A DNA stretch of 64,000 nucleotides, from the NCBI GenBank assembly GCA_017450645.1, contig JAFSTE010000032.1, forward strand, positions 1-64,000. The letters are read 5' to 3'. Positions 27,403 through 36,041 of the stretch are shown here, piece by piece (within the stretch, counting starts at the first letter, position 1; each line of letters opens with the position of its first letter). Below the pieces are notes generated by a model that saw only the letters and a program-made list of their open reading frames with translations, was not told where the DNA came from and did not search any database. Made by a program: the position numbers and the translations under genes. The stretch comes from Eubacterium sp. (GTDB lineage: Bacteria; Bacillota; Clostridia; Oscillospirales; Acutalibacteraceae).

Positions 27403-28734
27403 CTATTTCGTTTCTCTGTTATATTCGTCAAGAAATGCGAGCAAAAATTCGTGTCGCTCTTTTGATATTTCTTTTGCGCGTTCGGTGTTTAAGCCGTCGA
27501 AAAGTAATAGCAGCTTGTCGTAAAAATGCTGTATCGAGGAAGCAAGCGTCCTGCCGTTCTTGCCGCCGTAGGCAAAGGTGCGCGCTATGCCGATTGCACC
27601 CATCGCGTCAAGTCTGTCAGCGTCCTGCACAATCTTACCCTCGATTGTGTCGGGCGTTTTGTTTTTGTTTTTAGAAAACGAAACGCCGTCAATAACTTTA
27701 ATAATCGCTTCAGTCTTTTCGTCGTCAACGCCCTGACTTTCTAAAAATCTGCGCGCGTTTGCGTAGCCTTCGGTGTTAAAGAGCTTTCTGTCGTCCGCGT
27801 CGTGCAACAGCGCCGCAAGCAGCACAACCTCTCTGTCGCAGTCGTAGGCACAAATAAGCTTCTTTGCGTTTTGATATACACGAACTGAGTGGTCATAATC
27901 GTGACCGTCCGCGTTGCCGCTGAAAAGCTCGCCTATATACTCCTTTGCGCTTTCGGTTTTGTCCGCTCTGTTAAAGAAGTCCAGTATCCGCTCTTTGTAG
28001 TCGGGCGCGGTGTCGAACGCCGCGTGAGCAAATCCGTCGTAGCTGTAGGCTTCAAAGCCGTAACGCTCCGCGTCGGGAATATCAAATATTTTGTCGTCCT
28101 TTGAGCTGATAACCAAAACGGGGCAGGTGATGTTACCGAGTTCGTCAGTCATATCAAAGCCGCGTGTGCCGTCGCAAAGGGTTGCAAACCTGTCAAGGTC
28201 GCTGTCGGTAACGCTCTTTGCCATATCGGCAAAAACATCGCGGTATTGCAGGAACATCTCGCCCGGATAAATAGCTTCTGTAAAATCGAGGCATAGCTCT
28301 TTTACTTTTCTATCCCTTGCAAGCGCGCTCCATCGCGTTATATTTTCGTTTTCGCTTACCTTAAAAGCAGTCGAGCCGAGCACCGCCGCGCGTACAAGAT
28401 TCGGGCTTTCAGCCGCTATTACCTGCGCGAGCATACCGCCCTGCGAAGCGCCGAAAAGGTAAATGTCCTTTAGCCCGAGCGCTTCAATAGCCTTGATAGT
28501 GTCGCGCGCCATATCATATATAGAATATGTCTGTTCAAGTTCCGTTCGTCTGTCGAAAACATAGGTAGTAAATTCGTCTTTAAAAACGCTGTACGAGCTT
28601 TCGACAGCCTGCGCCGCGTCCATAACGCTTGTAACGCTAAGCCCGGGCAGTATTACAAAAGCCTTTTTGCCGCTCCCGAATTTAAAATATTTCATCTCAA
28701 ACTCGGGAGTAATAACTTTTTCGATATTAATCAT
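27403..28734 (-). CDS. Alpha/beta-hydrolase fused to an HD-domain hydrolase
   Basis: A 443-residue two-domain protein. Residues 1 to about 258 are an alpha/beta hydrolase with the nucleophile elbow GASQGG (Ser97), likely acid Asp214 and base His237. Residues about 265-443 are an HD domain with His278/His282 and the HD pair His311-Asp312 (ALLHDADD), plus [18 protein letters not shown] enzymes of this type hydrolyse phosphates of nucleotides or related compounds. The natural fusion suggests that one substrate needs both an ester and a phosphate removed, but neither is known. It follows the ferredoxin-nitroreductase gene by seven bases and is probably co-transcribed. Confidence 0.85.
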   Translation of the reverse strand: MINIEKVITPEFEMKYFKFGSGKKAFVILPGLSVTSVMDAAQAVESSYSVFKDEFTTYVFDRRTELEQTYSIYDMARDTIKAIEALGLKDIYLFGASQGGMLAQVIAAESPNLVRAAVLGSTAFKVSENENITRWSALARDRKVKELCLDFTEAIYPGEMFLQYRDVFADMAKSVTDSDLDRFATLCDGTRGFDMTDELGNITCPVLVISSKDDKIFDIPDAERYGFEAYSYDGFAHAAFDTAPDYKERILDFFNRADKTESAKEYIGELFSGNADGHDYDHSVRVYQNAKKLICAYDCDREVVLLAALLHDADDRKLFNTEGYANARRFLESQGVDDEKTEAIIKVIDGVSFSKNKNKTPDTIEGKIVQDADRLDAMGAIGIARTFAYGGKNGRTLASSIQHFYDKLLLLFDGLNTERAKEISKERHEFLLAFLDEYNRETK

Positions 28735-28741
28735 ATTATCC

Positions 28742-29512
28742 TCATAGATATTTTACATCAAGCGGCTTTCTCGGCGGTATCCTGCGATACTCCACATCGG
28801 GATAGCCGATAATCATACAGGTTATTACCCTGTGACCGCGCGGCAGGCGCAGCTTATTTTTAATAAGGGGATTTATTATCGTGCATGCAACGAAAAATCC
28901 GCTGTACAAAACGCCGAGTCCCATACTGTTAGCGCAAAGCTCCATATACGCGCTTGCAAGCGAAGCGCTAACGCCGTCCTTGCCCGATACTACGATAACG
29001 AGAGGCGCCTTTTTAAAGAAAAAGTTGTCGTCAATCTCGTTGTTTCTCAGCGTTTGCGAAAACAGCTTGCCTACTTCAACGCCGCCTCTGAATAGCTTTA
29101 CGCAGTCCTTTTCAATATCGTCCTGCATTGAGCCGAGTACGGTAAAGGCGGTCGTCTGCGCGTTCTTACCCGTAGGTGCGTATCTGCCCGCTTCAAGAAT
29201 TTTGTCAATCTTTTCCTGCTCAACGGGGATGTCCTTGTACTGCCTTATCGTGCGCCTGCTCTTCATAGCGTTAAGAAGGGTAGCGGTGTCAATCTCCTCC
29301 ATCGAGGTTACCTCGCCGCAGTCCGAGTCGTCGTAGCCGCACATACCGATAGCTTCCTTAGGGCATACCGCATAGCAGTGGCCGCACTCGATACATCCGC
29401 CGTAAAAAACTGCTTTTCCGCCGACAACCTTTATTGCCGACGCGGGACAGTCCTTTGCACAAAGTCCGCAACCTATACATTTTTCTCTGCTGATTTCAAT
29501 AATCTTTTCCAT
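28742..29512 (-). CDS. Ferredoxin-nitroreductase fusion
   Basis: A 256-residue protein with two 4Fe-4S motifs at the N-terminus (Cys12/15/18/22 and Cys40/43/46/50) followed by a nitroreductase domain (about 78-250: [61 protein letters not shown]). The clusters pass electrons to bound FMN, which reduces an unknown substrate. This domain order is common in anaerobic Clostridia and Bacteroides. AGGAG precedes the ATG. First gene of a two-gene minus-strand unit. Confidence 0.92.
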   Translation of the reverse strand: MEKIIEISREKCIGCGLCAKDCPASAIKVVGGKAVFYGGCIECGHCYAVCPKEAIGMCGYDDSDCGEVTSMEEIDTATLLNAMKSRRTIRQYKDIPVEQEKIDKILEAGRYAPTGKNAQTTAFTVLGSMQDDIEKDCVKLFRGGVEVGKLFSQTLRNNEIDDNFFFKKAPLVIVVSGKDGVSASLASAYMELCANSMGLGVLYSGFFVACTIINPLIKNKLRLPRGHRVITCMIIGYPDVEYRRIPPRKPLDVKYL

Positions 29513-29600
29513 ACTTTTCTCCTTTAATTAATGCTTTTTAGCAAATTTCAGTGAAAAGATACTGTGCAGGGTCTTTTTTTGTACTCATTTCACAATTTTT

Positions 29601-29627
29601 ACCTATTGTACCACATTTGTAATAGGT
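29601..29627. promoter_or_regulatory. ACCTATT/AATAGGT inverted repeat, operator-like
   Basis: A perfect 7-bp inverted repeat with a 13-base spacer lies between the divergent nitroreductase and metY units. A related pattern (AACCTA ... TAGGTT) brackets the metY promoter 22 bases downstream. Rrf2-family regulators of cysteine and iron-sulfur metabolism bind similar dyads, so regulation by cysteine supply is likely; no regulator gene is in the window. Confidence 0.5.
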
Positions 29628-29648
29628 AAATCAATACAAATTTTACAA

Positions 29649-29683
29649 AACCTATTGACTTACTAGGCAAACTAGGTTATAAT
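29649..29683 (+). promoter_or_regulatory. metY-cysK promoter overlapped by an operator-like dyad
   Basis: TTGACT (29655-29660), a 17-base spacer and TATAAT (29678-29683). The spacer contains ACTAGGCAAACTAGG, so TAGG half-sites overlap RNA polymerase contacts. That is the expected place for a repressor. Confidence 0.75.
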
Positions 29684-29712
29684 GAGCTCAACAACTTAAG
29701 GAGATGAGCGCA

Positions 29713-29778
29713 ATGAAAAAAAGCACTATCTTTGCAGCACTCTTTGAAATGCGAATGTGTATGCGATGTTGCAGTTGA
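29713..29778 (+). CDS. 21-codon Cys-rich leader peptide upstream of metY
   Basis: AAGGAG lies nine bases before an ATG that opens a 21-codon frame starting MKKSTIFAALFE and ending RMCMRCCS with a TGA stop. Three of the last six residues are cysteine and three of the last nine residues are Met or Cys pairs. It starts 29 bases after the promoter -10 box and ends 41 bases before metY. A translated, Cys/Met-ended leader ahead of sulfur-amino-acid genes is the pattern of ribosome-mediated attenuation or translational coupling. No clear T-run terminator follows, so the mechanism is open. Confidence 0.6.
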   Translation: MKKSTIFAALFEMRMCMRCCS

Positions 29779-29819
29779 CAATCACATAAAAAACATTTAC
29801 ATTATTAAGGAGAATTATT

Positions 29820-31100
29820 ATGAGCTATAAATTTGAAACATTACAAATACATACAGGACAGGAAACCCCGGACCCTGCTACCGACGCAAGAGCGGTCCCG
29901 ATTTATCAGACGACATCTTATGTTTTTCGTGACTCGCAGCACGCTGCTGACCGCTTCGGTCTTGCGGACGCGGGCAATATTTACGGCAGACTCACTAACT
30001 CGACCCAGGAAGTGCTGGAAAAAAGAGTTGCTGCACTCGAGGGCGGCAGCGCGGCGCTTGCACTCGCTTCGGGCGCGGCTGCGATTACCTATACTATTGA
30101 AGCGCTTGCCGCAAACGGCGGACATATCGTAGCGCAAAAGACTATCTACGGCGGCAGCTACAATCTGCTTTCGCACACGCTTCCGCAGTACGGAATTACC
30201 ACTACCTTTGTTGACGCGCATAATCTTGACGAGATTAAGGGCGCAATTCAGGATAACACAAGAGCTATTTATCTTGAAACTCTCGGCAACCCGAACAGCG
30301 ATATTCCGGATATCGAAGCTATCGCAGAGCTTGCTCACAGCTTCGGACTACCCGTTGTTGTAGATAACACCTTCGGTACTCCGTATCTTATAAGACCTAT
30401 CGAATACGGCGCGGACATAGTAGTTCATTCGGCTACTAAATTCCTCGGCGGTCACGGCACAACGCTCGGCGGCGTTATCGTCGAGTCGGGCAAGTTCGAC
30501 TGGAAGTCAAGCGGTAAGTACCCGAATATCGCAGACGCAAACCCGAGCTATCACGGCGTTTCGTTCTACGACGCGGTAGGCCCCGCAGCGTTTGTAACAT
30601 ATATCAGGGCTATCCTGCTTCGCGATACGGGCGCGTCGATTTCACCGTTTAACGCATTTCTGCTCCTGCAGGGCGTTGAAACGCTGTCGCTCCGCCTTGA
30701 AAGACACGCGGAGAATACAAAAAAGGTGGTTGAGTATTTAAATAATCACCCGCAGGTTAAAAAGGTTAACCATCCGTCGCTACCCGACCATCCCGACCAC
30801 GCGCTTTATGAAAAGTATTTTAAAAACGGCGGCGCGTCAATCTTTACATTTGAGATTGAGGGCGGTCAGGCTGAGGCTTGGAAGTTTATTGATAATCTTA
30901 AGATTTTCTCGCTTCTTGCTAATGTTGCGGATGTTAAGAGCCTTGTAATTCACCCCGCTTCGACAACTCACTCGCAGCTTTCTGCCGAGGAGCTTAACGA
31001 GCAGGGAATATACGATAACACAATCCGTCTTTCTATCGGTACGGAGCATATTGACGACATAATTGAAGATTTAGATAACGCGTTTAAGGAGGCAAAATAA
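29820..31100 (+). CDS. metY: O-acetylhomoserine aminocarboxypropyltransferase (sulfhydrylase) MetY
   Basis: A 426-residue PLP enzyme of the Cys/Met metabolism family. It opens KFETLQIHTGQETPDPATDARAVPI, has IYGRLTNST, and the PLP lysine is Lys207 in HSATKFLGGHG. The insertions and length match MetY rather than MetB/MetC (about 380-400 aa). It makes homocysteine from O-acetylhomoserine and sulfide. Paired one base from cysK, it lets the cell assimilate sulfide into both methionine and cysteine precursors. AAGGAG seven bases before the ATG. Confidence 0.94.
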   Translation: MSYKFETLQIHTGQETPDPATDARAVPIYQTTSYVFRDSQHAADRFGLADAGNIYGRLTNSTQEVLEKRVAALEGGSAALALASGAAAITYTIEALAANGGHIVAQKTIYGGSYNLLSHTLPQYGITTTFVDAHNLDEIKGAIQDNTRAIYLETLGNPNSDIPDIEAIAELAHSFGLPVVVDNTFGTPYLIRPIEYGADIVVHSATKFLGGHGTTLGGVIVESGKFDWKSSGKYPNIADANPSYHGVSFYDAVGPAAFVTYIRAILLRDTGASISPFNAFLLLQGVETLSLRLERHAENTKKVVEYLNNHPQVKKVNHPSLPDHPDHALYEKYFKNGGASIFTFEIEGGQAEAWKFIDNLKIFSLLANVADVKSLVIHPASTTHSQLSAEELNEQGIYDNTIRLSIGTEHIDDIIEDLDNAFKEAK

Positions 31101-31101
31101 T

Positions 31102-32034
31102 ATGTCAAAGGTATTTAAAAGTGCGGCTGAGCTTATCGGTAACACGCCGCTTGTAGAGGTAACTAATATTGAAAAAGAGCTTGGATTAAAGGCTAAGGTG
31201 CTTGTAAAGCTCGAATACTTCAACCCCGCAGGTTCCGTTAAGGACAGAATCGCTAAGGCTATGATTGAGGACGCGGAGGCATCGGGCGCATTAAAAGCGG
31301 GCTCGGTTATTATTGAGCCGACCTCGGGTAATACGGGTATCGGACTTGCTGCAATCGCTGCGGCAAAGGGTTATCACATTATCCTTACGATGCCCGAAAC
31401 TATGAGCGTGGAGCGCAGAAACATACTTAAGGCTTACGGTGCAGAGATTGTACTCACCGAGGGCGCAAAGGGTATGAAGGGCGCTATTGCAAAGGCTCAG
31501 GAGCTTCACGAGCAAATTGAAAACAGCTTCATTCCCGGTCAGTTTGTAAACCCTGCAAACCCGGCGGTACACCGTGCTACAACGGGTCCCGAAATCTTTG
31601 CGGATACTGACGGCGAGGTTGACATCTTTGTTGCAGGCGTAGGTACGGGCGGCACCGTTACGGGTGTCGGCGAATACCTCAAAGAGCAGAAGCCAAGTGT
31701 AAAGGTAGTTGCCGTTGAGCCCGAAACCTCTCCCGTACTTTCAAAGGGTACGCCCGGCGCGCACAAAATTCAGGGTATCGGCGCAGGCTTTGTGCCCGAT
31801 GTACTCAACACCAAGGTTTACGACGAGGTAATTACCTCCTCAAACGAGGCGGCGTTTGAAGTGTCAAAACTCCTCGCAAAGAAAGAGGGCATCTCGGTCG
31901 GTATTTCCTCGGGCGCAGCGCTCGGCGTTGCAATTGAGCTTGCCAAAAAGGACGAAAACGCGGGTAAGACAATAGTCGCTCTCCTCCCCGACAGCGGCGA
32001 CAGATATTACTCAACACCGCTATTTTCAGAATAA
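31102..32034 (+). CDS. cysK: Cysteine synthase (O-acetylserine sulfhydrylase)
   Basis: A 310-residue beta-family PLP enzyme. The catalytic Lys47 is in NPAGSVKDR, the substrate loop is TSGNTGIGLA, the phosphate-binding loop GVGTGGTVTGVG and the C-terminal LPDSGDRYYST motif is complete. It converts O-acetylserine and sulfide to cysteine. It starts one base after metY, with GGAGG inside the metY end, and closes the operon. Confidence 0.95.
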   Translation: MSKVFKSAAELIGNTPLVEVTNIEKELGLKAKVLVKLEYFNPAGSVKDRIAKAMIEDAEASGALKAGSVIIEPTSGNTGIGLAAIAAAKGYHIILTMPETMSVERRNILKAYGAEIVLTEGAKGMKGAIAKAQELHEQIENSFIPGQFVNPANPAVHRATTGPEIFADTDGEVDIFVAGVGTGGTVTGVGEYLKEQKPSVKVVAVEPETSPVLSKGTPGAHKIQGIGAGFVPDVLNTKVYDEVITSSNEAAFEVSKLLAKKEGISVGISSGAALGVAIELAKKDENAGKTIVALLPDSGDRYYSTPLFSE

Positions 32035-32035
32035 A

Positions 32036-32080
32036 AAATGTCCATCGGTGCGTTTGCACTGATGGACATTTTCATTTTTG
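32036..32080 (+). terminator. Terminator of metY-cysK
   Basis: AATGTCCATCGGTGC-GTTT-GCACTGATGGACATT, a 15-bp stem with one mismatch, followed by TTCATTTTTG. Confidence 0.88.
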
Positions 32081-32087
32081 ATATCTC

Positions 32088-32735
32088 TTAGATAATTCCA
32101 AGCGGAATAAGTACTGCAAGCAGTATTGCAACCGTTGCCCAAAGGCAGATAAGAAACTTTTTCTGCGTTTTTCTCGGCTTGTCATAAATGATATTTGCTG
32201 CAAGGAAAAACGGGATGTAGGTTGTGATGAATACGGGAATTGCGCCCCACCATTTGTAAACCCATATAAATGCGGGAGTGGAAGCGAGGAAAATCTCGAA
32301 TACCGAGAAAAACAGCGCGTTACCGATTGCAAAGGCGATACGGTTATTAATGCCGAGAATCTTTTTGTTTTTATCCTCGGGCAAAAGCTCGACGCTCATA
32401 AATCCCGCAACCGAGAACATCATCGAAAGCTCCCACGATACGCCGACAAGCAGGATAAAGCTTGTGCTTTCGGGTGATACGTGCCACAGCGCGTAACCCG
32501 TAAAATGACAAATCACAGCGTTTGCGATTTCATAAAGCCAGTGAACACCGTAAAGCGCAAGCGCGGCGGCAATGCCGTTGTAGTTTTTCTTTTTCCACTG
32601 CGGAATCCATATTCCGACGATTACCACAGCCAAAAGCGCAATAAAGGTCCAGTTAAAGTTTGCAGTGCTTCTTACTGCCGCTTTAGCCGCGTCGGCAGCC
32701 GCCATTGCAGCAGAAGAGCCGTCTCCGAACAACAT
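32088..32735 (-). CDS. Six-helix membrane protein of unknown function
   Basis: A 215-residue integral membrane protein that I do not recognise. After an Ala-rich N-terminus it has about six hydrophobic segments (near 30-48, 58-75, 88-112, 128-150, 155-178 and 192-215), separated by short charged loops. The third pair contains the conserved-looking WELSMMFSVAGFMSVELLPEDK. It is monocistronic and lies between cysK, which converges on it, and an oxidoreductase gene transcribed in the same direction. Transport or sensing are both possible. Confidence 0.8.
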   Translation of the reverse strand: MLFGDGSSAAMAAADAAKAAVRSTANFNWTFIALLAVVIVGIWIPQWKKKNYNGIAAALALYGVHWLYEIANAVICHFTGYALWHVSPESTSFILLVGVSWELSMMFSVAGFMSVELLPEDKNKKILGINNRIAFAIGNALFFSVFEIFLASTPAFIWVYKWWGAIPVFITTYIPFFLAANIIYDKPRKTQKKFLICLWATVAILLAVLIPLGII

Positions 32736-32791
32736 AATGTAACACTCCTTTTAAGTTTAATTTTATTTAAACAGTCGCCATAACAACTGTG

Positions 32792-33745
32792 TTATTCAAA
32801 CGGGTAAACGAGTCCCATTTGTTTTCTGCATTCGTCCATAATCCGCATACAATCGCGTGTTGCAAGGTGGGGGATGTAGTCGGACTCGGTTTTGCCCGCC
32901 CTTATTTCCTCGGCGGCTCTTGTAAACTCGATAAGATAATTTGTCTTACCGCGAAAGCTCTCTTTTTTGCCGTCGGCTTTAAGCTCGGCAAGCCTTGCCA
33001 TATGGAATATCGGCACATTTATTTCGCCCTTTGTGCCGACTATTTTGCAACCCTCTTTGAGCTTTGAGAGCGACATTTCGAGAACGCAGTCAAAGTCGCC
33101 GTAACCGAGCGTTACCGTTTCGGCAACGTCAATTCCGCCCTTAATAACGCCGTCGCACTTGATAGTTACGGGATAGCCGAAAAGGTTGTAGCAGTAGGTT
33201 ATCGGGTAAATTCCGATGTCGAGCAGCGCGCCGCCCGCGGTTTCGGGCGTCAGTACGCGCGAGTCCTTGCTCATCATAAGTCCCGGGAACGCGTAGTCGA
33301 TATGTACGCTTTTTATTTCGCCTATGCGCTTGTCGTCTATCCACTCTTTTACCTTAAGCGCAACATCCGAGAACCAGGTCCACATCGCCTCGCAGAAATA
33401 CACTCCGTTTTCTTTTGAGGCGCTTAGCATTTTATCCACCTCGTCAACGCTTACGCCGACGGGCTTTTCGCAAAGAACGGGCTTTTTCGCCTGCATAGCC
33501 TTAATTGAGTAGTCAAGGTGCGAGGTGTGCGGCGTTGCAATATAAACGCCGTCGAATTCGCCCTCGCTTAACAGTTCGTCAAAGGTATTGTACACCTTTG
33601 CGCCGTGCTTTTTTGCAAAGCTGTTAGCCTTGCTTTGATTTCTCGAATAAACGGCAGAGATAGCGTGCTCGCCGCCTGTGATATTTCTTGCGGTACTCTT
33701 AGCTATATTACCGCTGCCGATATATGCCCACCTGAATTTTTCCAT
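32792..33745 (-). CDS. Gfo/Idh/MocA-family oxidoreductase
   Basis: A 317-residue NAD(P)-dependent oxidoreductase. The N-terminal Rossmann motif is YIGSGNIAKSTARNI, CEKPVGVSVDEV carries the catalytic-type EKP lysine at about 94, and a C-terminal alpha/beta domain contains GGALLDIGIYPI. Family members oxidise or reduce hydroxyl groups of sugars, inositols or dihydrodiols. Nothing around it fixes the substrate. The next gene upstream on the same strand is a cation efflux gene 21 bases away. Confidence 0.9.
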   Translation of the reverse strand: MEKFRWAYIGSGNIAKSTARNITGGEHAISAVYSRNQSKANSFAKKHGAKVYNTFDELLSEGEFDGVYIATPHTSHLDYSIKAMQAKKPVLCEKPVGVSVDEVDKMLSASKENGVYFCEAMWTWFSDVALKVKEWIDDKRIGEIKSVHIDYAFPGLMMSKDSRVLTPETAGGALLDIGIYPITYCYNLFGYPVTIKCDGVIKGGIDVAETVTLGYGDFDCVLEMSLSKLKEGCKIVGTKGEINVPIFHMARLAELKADGKKESFRGKTNYLIEFTRAAEEIRAGKTESDYIPHLATRDCMRIMDECRKQMGLVYPFE

Positions 33746-33766
33746 AATTGACTCCTGTAAAATTTT

Positions 33767-34894
33767 TTACGCGTCTATGTCTGGTATTATCTGTAATGTA
33801 TAATCGGGGTAGAGTGCCTGTACTTCTTCTGTAAGTGTTTTAATTGCGTCAGCGCTGTCTATATCAAAGCTCAGCACCACATCGAAATGCATTTCTTTTT
33901 TATCAACATCGGCGTAAAAGCCGTGCAGCTGAAGCGCCCAGTCGTGCGCCATAACGGTTTTCTGGATAGTGTTGCGTATCTGCGCCACTCCCTCGTTAGA
34001 GGTGTTATACGAGTAAACTCCGACTCCGGTCAGTATAACGCCGGTTTCGATATAAACTCTTGCCTGCACGCTGCGGGTAAGCTTGTCAACCTCGTCAACC
34101 GTCATAGTGTCGGGCAGCTCAACATGTACGCTCGCGTAGTTCTTGTTAGGTCCGTAGTTGTACATTATAAGGTCGTACGCGCCGCGCACCTCGGGCTCCT
34201 CGCAGATAAGCTTTTTAATGCGTTTAACCTCGTCTCTGTCGCTGCGTTTGCCGAGTATGTCGTTAAGCGTTTCAATCATCATCTCAACGCCCGCCTTAAT
34301 AATAATTGCGGCGATTACTACGCCGACATATGCTTCAAGCGAGATGTGCCATACAAGGTAAATTATCGCGGACGCAAGCACCGACGCCGAAAGAATTGCG
34401 TCGAACAGCGCGTCCGAGCCCGAAGCGACAAGCGCGCCCGAATTATGCTTTTTACCCTGCTTTTTAACATACTGACCGAGTATCAGTTTTACCACTATCG
34501 CTACCGCAATAATAATCAGCGAAACGGTGCTGTAGTCAGCCTTTTCGGGTGATATAATCTTTTTTACCGACTCCACAAGCGAGGTCACGCCCGCGTAGAG
34601 CACAATCGCCGCAACGAGCATGGAGCTTAGGTATTCAATCCTGCCGTAGCCGAGCGGGTGCTTTTTATTAGGTTGTTTTGCGCCGAGCTTTGCCCCGACG
34701 ATGGTAATAACGGACGAGAGCGCGTCCGAAAGATTGTTAACCGCGTCAAGCGTAACCGCGATAGAGTGCGAAATCATACCTACCGCCGCCTTGAAAATTG
34801 CGAGCATTACATTAGTAACTACGCCTATAACACTGGTTTTAACAATAGCTTTTTCTCTTTGCTGTGTAAGGACTTCAATGTTATTGTCTTCCAT
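33767..34894 (-). CDS. Cation diffusion facilitator (CDF) metal efflux transporter
   Basis: A 375-residue CDF protein with six membrane helices. HSIAVTLDAVNNLSDALSS (about 40-58) contains the metal-binding Asp pair of helix II and ASGSDALFDAILS (about 158-170) that of helix V. The C-terminal cytoplasmic domain is larger than usual, running to residue 375 with a second ferredoxin-like stretch (FYADVDKKEMHFDVVLSFDI). It expels Zn, Mn, Fe or Co in exchange for protons. The start was placed at the ATG after AGGAGG, not at an in-frame ATG 60 bases upstream. Confidence 0.92.
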   Translation of the reverse strand: MEDNNIEVLTQQREKAIVKTSVIGVVTNVMLAIFKAAVGMISHSIAVTLDAVNNLSDALSSVITIVGAKLGAKQPNKKHPLGYGRIEYLSSMLVAAIVLYAGVTSLVESVKKIISPEKADYSTVSLIIIAVAIVVKLILGQYVKKQGKKHNSGALVASGSDALFDAILSASVLASAIIYLVWHISLEAYVGVVIAAIIIKAGVEMMIETLNDILGKRSDRDEVKRIKKLICEEPEVRGAYDLIMYNYGPNKNYASVHVELPDTMTVDEVDKLTRSVQARVYIETGVILTGVGVYSYNTSNEGVAQIRNTIQKTVMAHDWALQLHGFYADVDKKEMHFDVVLSFDIDSADAIKTLTEEVQALYPDYTLQIIPDIDA

Positions 34895-34925
34895 AATTCC
34901 TCCTAAACGGTTTATTTGTAAAACT

Positions 34926-34954
34926 ATTATATCATACATTGATTTTAAGTACAA
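34926..34954 (-). promoter_or_regulatory. Promoter of the CDF transporter gene
   Basis: On the minus strand TTGTAC, a 17-base spacer and TATAAT, ending 31 bases before the start. Confidence 0.7.
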
Positions 34955-34987
34955 TATTAAATCAATTCGTTTTAGGCTATGTATTTC

Positions 34988-35016
34988 TTGACATTTAATA
35001 AAAAAGAGTATAAAAT
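34988..35016 (+). promoter_or_regulatory. Promoter of the anti-sigma/STAS pair
   Basis: TTGACA, a 17-base spacer and TAAAAT, 31 bases before the start, divergent from the CDF promoter. Confidence 0.7.
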
Positions 35017-35047
35017 ACTATTTAGCAATGTAAAAGGAGTAGTATTT

Positions 35048-35659
35048 ATGAAATCGGACGTTATTCATATCGCAAGTGACGGCTCTGGTATTAACGAGGC
35101 TTTAGCCCAGACCGAAGCGGTTGCTGTATTTAAATCCCTTTCAAAGCAGGACTCCATTCACCTCCTTCTTTTAGCTGAAGAAATGACAGGTATGATGAAG
35201 GCGCTTACCGGTGAGCAGGAAGCTGACTTTTGGATTGAGGACGACGACAAAGCCTTTTGCCTTCACCTTAAGGCAAAGACTAAAATGAATACGGAATTAA
35301 GAAATAAGCTTTTGGCTGCTTCAACGACCGGTGAAAATGTTGCGGCTAAGGGTATGATGGGCAAGATTAAGGACTTGTTCAACCGTCTGCTTGAGCCGAC
35401 GGAGGCGCCTATTCCGAGCGAGTACACAGTTGGCTTTGAAAGCGCTAATCTCCCTACGGCGGAGGCTGCTGCCGTTGCAAGAGGTATGTCCGCTGCGGCT
35501 GCTAATGTATGGTCACTCAACAGATATAAGGCTGCTCTTAACGCTTCGGGCGAAGCATGGGACGAGCTTGAGCAGTCAGTAGTTGCTAATATTGCCGACG
35601 AAATCGAAATCGGTATCAGCGACAATTACGCAGAAATGATAATTTATAAAAAATTTTAA
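35048..35659 (+). CDS. Divergent HATPase-type anti-sigma-factor-like protein
   Basis: A 203-residue protein immediately before a STAS gene, the usual RsbW/SpoIIAB-type pairing but in reverse order. LLLLAEEMTGMMKALTGEQ (about 38-56) resembles the N-box helix of GHKL ATPases. The G-box glycines are not obvious, and the middle (100-150) is an Ala/Gly-rich insert, so ATP binding is uncertain. With its partner it may control an alternative sigma factor or another STAS-regulated target. The start after AAAGGAG was preferred to an ATG 69 bases upstream that would precede the -10 box. Confidence 0.7.
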   Translation: MKSDVIHIASDGSGINEALAQTEAVAVFKSLSKQDSIHLLLLAEEMTGMMKALTGEQEADFWIEDDDKAFCLHLKAKTKMNTELRNKLLAASTTGENVAAKGMMGKIKDLFNRLLEPTEAPIPSEYTVGFESANLPTAEAAAVARGMSAAAANVWSLNRYKAALNASGEAWDELEQSVVANIADEIEIGISDNYAEMIIYKKF

Positions 35660-35677
35660 AAAAGGAAGATAAATATT

Positions 35678-35974
35678 ATGGTTATTAACAGAACTAAAAA
35701 CGGAAATGAACTTACGCTTGCCGTAGAAGGCAGACTTGAAACAACAACAGCTCCTGAGCTTGAGACAGTTATAAAGAACGAACTTGACGGCGTAACAGAG
35801 CTTACATTTGATTTAACTAAGCTTGATTACATCTCATCAGCAGGTTTAAGAGTAATCCTTTCTGCACAGAAGATTATGAACGCTCAGGGCTCTATGAAGG
35901 TTACGGGAGCTAACGAAATCGTTATGGAAATCTTTGATGTAACAGGATTTTCGGATATTCTTAACATAGTATAA
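35678..35974 (+). CDS. STAS-domain anti-sigma-factor antagonist
   Basis: A 98-residue single STAS domain: beta-rich start, then LTFDLTKLDYISSAGLRVILSAQKIM with Ser53/Ser54 at the phosphorylation position, and a C-terminal GFSDILNI. Members of the SpoIIAA/RsbV family bind the anti-sigma kinase when unphosphorylated. It lies 18 bases after the HATPase-like gene with an AAGGAAG site. Confidence 0.93.
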   Translation: MVINRTKNGNELTLAVEGRLETTTAPELETVIKNELDGVTELTFDLTKLDYISSAGLRVILSAQKIMNAQGSMKVTGANEIVMEIFDVTGFSDILNIV

Positions 35975-35992
35975 TATATTTAAAAATACTTA

Positions 35993-36030
35993 AAACCCGA
36001 AGTGACCGAACGCACTTCGGGTTTAGTTTT
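35993..36030 (+). terminator. Terminator after the STAS gene
   Basis: AACCCGAAGTG-ACCGAACG-CACTTCGGGTT, an 11-bp perfect stem, followed by TAGTTTT. Confidence 0.88.
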
Positions 36031-36041
36031 AGGAGAAAAAT

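Noticed and set aside
29601-29820. SAM (S-box) or T-box riboswitch upstream of metY
   Set aside because: No S-box core, T-box sequence or terminator/antiterminator pair could be seen; the region is short and holds the leader peptide instead.
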